This document shows, piece by piece, positions 58,706-64,000 of a stretch of DNA of 64,000 bases. The stretch comes from Puffinus mauretanicus. Lineage: Eukaryota; Chordata; Aves; Procellariiformes; Procellariidae. The stretch covers positions 310,001 through 374,000 of the forward strand of contig JAJKFH010001865.1 of the NCBI GenBank assembly GCA_023333565.1. Direction: 5' to 3'. How positions within the stretch are numbered: position 1 is the stretch's first letter; each line of letters begins with the position of its first letter. A model generated the notes under the pieces. It saw only the letters and a program-made list of their open reading frames with translations, was not told the DNA's origin and searched no databases. A program made the position numbers and the translations under genes.

Positions 58706-61700
58706 CTGAAACAGAAAGCAATATGGCCCAGAGCCTTCACCCTCATATGTCTAAATAGCAGACCATGTGGTTTTTTTGTAGAAACATGTGTGTTGGAGAG
58801 TGGATGCTGAATTCAAGATTCAATGTGACTTATAGCGCTGAGCATGCAGGATCATGATCTTCAGTCTAAAAGACAATTATATTTACATTAAATTTTAATT
58901 GTCTTTCCAACATAGTATGTACTAAATATGCCATGCTATATTTGCCATTTAAATTAAAATAAATACACTTTTGAACAGAACGTGGCTCCAGGATTTAAAA
59001 TATAAAGGTACAAAACTTTTTCTCTGGATACTGACCAAATAGCCGGTCTTACTAAAGCTAAGGTATTAATTGAAAAAAGAATTTAATTCGCTGGTTTGTT
59101 GTCCTAAGCTATACAATGAGTAGGGGGCAAACTGATCTTTTCCATTCACCCTCTCTTGTCTTTATCTCTTTCTTTGTATGTCCATCTCCTCAGGTCCTGA
59201 ATCAAGATTTTTCTGAAATTTCTTGGCTTATTTCACCTCAATCTTTTCTTCTCCTTATCCTACAGGTTTAAAAATAAAAATAAAAAAGCAAATAAATTGA
59301 CCCCAGAAACCTATAACCTACAAAATATTTAACCTACAAAGTTTCACAAAAGAACCAAGAGTGAATGTGTTTTGTTATTTAGCAAAGAAATAGTAGGCCG
59401 TATTTTCTTGCCTAAGCCAGTCAGCTCAGTTCCTGTCACAAAATGTTGCTCATATCCAGAGCAAAAAGAGATAATAGAGTAATAAATCTCACACCACACA
59501 CCCCTATTGAGCAAAATAAAGATTTAAATTGTGAAGGCTTGCTTCTGCACTGCTAATGCCATTTCCACTCTGCTTGAGGAAAAATAAGTGCGGTAGATCC
59601 TTGGTGTCTTCTCTTGGTGCCAAAAAGGACACAAAATACAAGATTATTAGGTTATGAAAAGAAGCAAAGGGTACTTCAACTGTATTTCTCATGCCAATGT
59701 CACAGGACTTGTCGGCTCCATCAGTTCTATTAAAAATAACTCCTATTTTTTCCTTGCATAAACTCATGGCAACGCAGAAAGAATTGAGATCAGAAAAACC
59801 AGGGCTAAATGCTAGACAATAATTCCTCTTGCTGAAAGTCTGTTTGCCTGTGTCTGAAAATATGAATGCTTGAGTTTTGTGGTACTGTGTGCGCATTATG
59901 TATGAATATTTCCCTTGCTACAGAAACGTTCTGCGATATACCCTCTTTAATTCAGACTCTTCCTCTTTAGGTTTTCTTATGCCCACATTAGATGACTTTA
60001 CAGAATTATCTCCCACATCAGCATGTATAGTTTTTCCTGATTTTCTTTCTCAGACTCATTTGACCATCTCCTTCTCCGCTCTTTGTCTTTCCCCATCTGT
60101 CTGCTAGGAATCCAGTGTATACATCTGAAATCTGAATAGCCAGACAGCATGATAGACAGCTTAGAGATGTCGTGGTAAAAATAACTTCAATGACTCTGAA
60201 TAGTGCATAAGAAACCAGACTGAAACTAAAAATGGAGGGTAGAATTTTGACTCTAATGAAATTAGTGGAAGCGTTATCACTCATTTCAATGAAACTAGCA
60301 TTTTAACATTTGGTTTTCTGTTTTCGCTTCCTGGATCCAGTGTTATAGTTCAGGGTCAGCACTAGGTTGTCTGCACCTTACTTGAGAAAAACAGCATTTT
60401 CCCAGTTTTCATGTAGCTGGACATGCAGGTCATTTCTCTTTCCCTTAAAATGGTATCTGGATCCTACCTTCTGAAAGCATAAATGCTGTCAATTAGGAAA
60501 TGCATAGATGATATCACACTATCTACAGCTGGAAATTGGTTTTCTTCAGCAATATATCAATTTTCACCAGAACCAGAACACAGTAGGTTTGTTCACTCAT
60601 GCACAAATGCACTTTGGCACCACAATTGCCATCTGCTTACGTGTTCTTAAACGTGCTGTGTTGCCTGGCTCTTTTCTCTCTACCTTCTCCTAGAGAAGCC
60701 CAGTGAGGATCACCAGATTCTACTGATTTAGGTCCCGTCAAAAATTCCCTTTCTTTTTTTTCCAGAATCTTAAAGGAACTCTCTGGTATTTGCCATATTT
60801 CTTTCTTACATAGAACATACATTTAGTTGTGTCACTCCTCCAAAATGTAGTTTGTCTGCTCCAAAACACTTATCCCCAAGCTTCTCCCCTATTCACTTTG
60901 ACCAGGCTCCGCCATAATCACTCTGAAAGTCTCTATGTGAGAATAAAATTGATCAGGACTTTTTTGATAGACTTAATAAATGCAGACATTTTCACCAAAT
61001 GACCTTATAGATTATATTAATCTTAATCTGCTCCAGAAATAGCTGGAATTATTTTTTATATTCCATTCTGCTGTGCTCTAGTCTACTCTAACTTTATAGA
61101 GCATGAATAATTAACACCAAAACACCAAACTGTCCTATTCACAGGGCAAATTTAATAACAATAATTCAATTGGTTAATTTGTCCCCTTCTTCACAGTTCC
61201 TACTATCTCCCTCTTTCTTGACCTGTCTTTCCTGAAACACCATCTCTAGCCTTCTTAGTGAAGCTCTGCTGACTCAAACCCTTCCACTGCACTTTTTTTT
61301 TTCCTTACCTAGAACAGTGAGCCATGTTCCTTTTTCAAAAGACCGTATTACTGCTGACCTTCATATAAAAATTGTCTGAGGAGCTTGTTCTCTCTTCCTC
61401 CTCCTTATTGGCCCAAAATTTCTAATCTACCATACCCAGAAAAGCCACTCCTGAAAGATTCCCCACCCCTGAAAGAGCTGTACTAGGCCCTGGAGATACA
61501 GTATGCTACTTCACTTAGGTAATATCTACAGTATTGAAATACCAGGATGAACAGGGAAGATCCTGTTCATCCTTCCCTTGCAGTCCTTCAATTTCTTTAC
61601 TTCCCTTTCTTTCAAGCTTAACAAAAAAATATTTTCATTTCATCTGTTTTGACGTTAAACATCCTCTTCCCCATCAACCTACAAATACTCCTTTTAGGCA

Positions 61701-63108
61701 TGGGATTTAGCAAAACCCTGACTGTCAAGTGTCCCAGACAATGACTTTTCTTTTTTTTAGGCCATTTGCCATCATATATCCTATCATTTCACAGTCCAGC
61801 AGACTGAAGTGTAATTACACAGCCTGATATTTGCCCTCATTCCTTACTTAATTCTGCAGAATTTTGAATCACCTAACTGGAAATCCCTTACCCATGCACA
61901 CTCCTTCCTAGAATTCATAAAATGATCAGGTGCTTAACCCGCAAATCTGTTTTCTCCTCTCCGATAATTAATGTTCTGCCTGCTTCAAGTGATGAGGGAC
62001 CCAAAACTAGATGTCATTTTCAAGGTGAAGTTTTATCATAGCCACCAGAAAGAATTCCTACTATTTCTTGGGAGATGTTGCTTCAAATATGCAAATGCTG
62101 GCTCCCACAGGAAGGTCAGTACTCTGGCATGTACTAACAAAAACTTTTGTCAAGTAGGGTGAAAGAGAATTGACAGATGCACTCACTTTTGCTGTGAGCC
62201 TCTACTTATCACTCAGTGTAGTCACCGAGGTCTGTTGTCTGAAGTTGAGAGGGAAACCATAAGAAAACAGTACATATCTGTTGTAACAGTGTTAAGGTTT
62301 TTGAAGGGTAGAGGAAAGAGAAGCCTCCATCAACTCCTCTCTTCCCTCCCCATCTTCTGTGATCTAGGAAATTTTGGACACAGGAGTTCACCAACTGGGA
62401 AGAGTGGGGAGCTGTTTATTTTCTGTTCTCAGGACCCTGGGACCCTGGCTTGTGCCAACAGATAATTGTTCCCTATTCCATGTCACACTTGGCACAGAAC
62501 TTGCTCACCAACCTTTTTTTGCTTCCTTCACTTCAGATTATATCGTTTTGTCCTTTCAAATGCTATTTCTCAAGTATATTAGTCCTTTGCTTGGATTTTC
62601 AGACAGTAGTCCCTTGCCATCAATCCTCCTCCTCCTCATAAAATACATAATTAGAGCTCTAATTTGTCCCATAATCTATATTTCAATTCCTGAATAGAGT
62701 GTTAGTGCCTTGATCTGCAAGATATCTCTAGCTTATGAGTTTTACTTTGAAGAATCAAAACATCATCATCTTTCTTCTAGGAGCTCCCCCACTCGTACCC
62801 TGTCTGTGTTTCTCTTTGGTGGTTTTTTTTCCCCCTCTTCTTCTGTATCTTTGTCTATTTCCTTGAATCTTCCAAAAGCAAAAATCACCTAAAGGGTCTT
62901 TTGCAATGATCAGGGCAAAAATTATTTATGAAAGTAACAATTGAAACTGTAAGACTGATCACCTCTCTCACTGAAACACAAAGTAACTTAAACATGACTT
63001 GACAAAAACAGAAAATATAGGTATAAAAAGAAATAATTGAAAGACAAAATTCTTTCTGGGTTTTCTTTGTTTTATTTCAAACATACTTTGTAAACAACAT
63101 TTTCTTAA
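58706..63108. other. TRB J-C intron and flank, no further J or D recognised
   Basis: I scanned the minus strand for further FGxG-T-type J cores and for 12-bp-spacer signals and saw no convincing ones. D segments are too short to call by eye. No repeats with clear identity. Confidence 0.4.
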
Positions 63109-63166
63109 TTGTAACAGTCAGCTTGGTCCCTCCTCCAAGCTGCAGTTGCTCTGTGTAAGCATAGCT
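63109..63166 (-). pseudogene. TRBJ: Degenerate T-cell receptor beta joining segment
   Basis: The minus strand reads SYAYTEQLQLGGGTKLTVT, matching the J pattern with the FGxGT motif present as LGGGT (Phe to Leu) and the usual L-T-V ending. The position where every TRBJ has its donor GTAAG reads TTAAG: the +1 base at 63,108 is T instead of G, so splicing to C should fail. The J would leave one base of a split codon, which matches the phase-1 start of the C exon at 58,705. No proper 12-bp-spacer signal is seen upstream. It lies 4.4 kb upstream of C in the same orientation, as expected. Without the C exon nearby, a chance match would be a reasonable suspicion. Confidence 0.65.
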
Positions 63167-63169
63167 AAA

Positions 63170-64000
63170 AATTATTGCTAAAATTGCTAAAATCTTGCAG
63201 ATAGAAGTCCAAATGGCTAAGATTGTTACTCTGTGTTGTCTGAGTTTGTGTAAAGGAGAAATCAACTTAAATTTCCTCCCTTAGTGGGGAAGCAAATGCT
63301 CAGACTTTATGTGAATTATTGAGAGACATTACATTGTTTGAGGATATCAAAAAGTGCTCCTTTTGTTCACACCTTGTGCATTTGAGACCCATAAAGGCAT
63401 TTTTGTAAAAAGCAATCTCTCAGAAAACAGTTCTTTTTGTTTGAAACAGCATGAGACTACATAAGTAATAGTTGTAATCTCTTTGTTCAATATGGTATTT
63501 TCTCCTGTTCTGAAATGTTTTGAGGAGATTAAAGAAGTGACAAGCGCAGAGCAGGAAAAATTACTCCATTTTATGGGATTATACCCATCTGTCCTCTAAT
63601 ACGAAGATACACTTTTTTCCTGATAATGACATTAAAAAAGATATCCCAGGTTCCCCTCAAATCTATCATCAGATCCTTTTCAAACAAACAAATGCATTAA
63701 CTGACAGGTGACTTTTAATCTATTGACTACATTTTTCTTCGCTACCACAATGAGCCTAGTGCTGTCACCAAGCTAATCTCGAGTAAGAACACAGTGAGAA
63801 AAAAAGCAGCTACCATACCTCTTCTGAAAGGGTGTCACTTTTCATCTGACTAGTGTTCTGTTCCCTTCTATACCACCCTTGAATTCTGCATCTATTTTGG
63901 CTAGAAATCAGCCTATTTTTAGTAGCAGGTGTGTGAGGATTTGCTTAGATGACAGATACCAGAAATGGAAGAGAGCTCCTCTTCTTGCCAGTCACACAGG
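63170..64000. other. Upstream J region, nothing further recognised
   Basis: No V, D or J element is recognised to the end of the window. Confidence 0.4.

Noticed and set aside
63146..63152. CACAGAG as the heptamer of a J recombination signal
   Set aside because: It would leave only nine bases before the FGxG-equivalent codon, and no nonamer is found 12 bases upstream.
1..64000. CRISPR arrays, tRNA or rRNA genes, bacterial operons
   Set aside because: No regularly spaced repeats, cloverleaf-like sequences or bacterial gene organisation were seen; the content is vertebrate.

Overview
The window looks like germline nuclear DNA from a bird. It carries four CR1 LINE copies, one ending in the (ATTCTATG)n-type tail typical of avian CR1, several LTR retroviruses of avian type, and a T-cell receptor beta (TRB) segment. 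No prokaryotic features, tRNA or rRNA genes or CRISPR arrays were seen. Most of the window is intergenic and repeat-rich. The species cannot be fixed from the sequence alone.

Layout. 0.6-2.2 kb: a 3' CR1 copy with a broken reverse transcriptase. 2.2-12.6 kb: no confident gene, but a possible minus-strand 3'-terminal coding exon at 7.4-7.6 kb. 12.6-13.6 kb: a CpG-rich island, probably a promoter. 14.76-14.87 kb: a perfect 48-bp inverted repeat. 15.56-15.76 kb: a small hAT-like DNA transposon. About 17.0-17.6 kb: a probable solo LTR. 20.3-21.0 kb: a minus-strand CR1 fragment. 25.7-37.0 kb: a degraded minus-strand retrovirus into whose env a second, young provirus (27,807-35,747) has inserted. 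About 37.0-37.7 kb: another LTR. 44.6-49.95 kb: a 5'-truncated ERV-L-like element with its 3' LTR. 52.8-63.2 kb: the TRB segment.

The inner provirus is the best-preserved coding system. It has two 269-bp LTRs differing at one base, a 6-bp target duplication (GATTAT), a primer-binding site fitting tRNA-Phe, and gag, pro and pol in three frames linked by two canonical -1 slippery sites. A 688-codon env is open and is of gammaretroviral type. Betaretrovirus-type gag-pro-pol is thus joined to a gamma-type envelope. At least two lesions break pol, and the first Gag zinc knuckle lacks a cysteine.

The TRB segment is read on the minus strand: a degenerate J (63.1 kb), a TRBC exon 1 (58.4-58.7 kb), then a V gene in the opposite orientation (52.8-53.2 kb) with a well-formed 23-bp-spacer recombination signal. 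This is the same topology as the inverted V gene downstream of TRBC in mammals (human TRBV30, mouse Trbv31). The J has lost its splice donor, the C exon runs into a stop next to a truncated CR1, and exons 2-4 of C were not found. The D-J-C part therefore looks decayed, while the inverted V looks intact.
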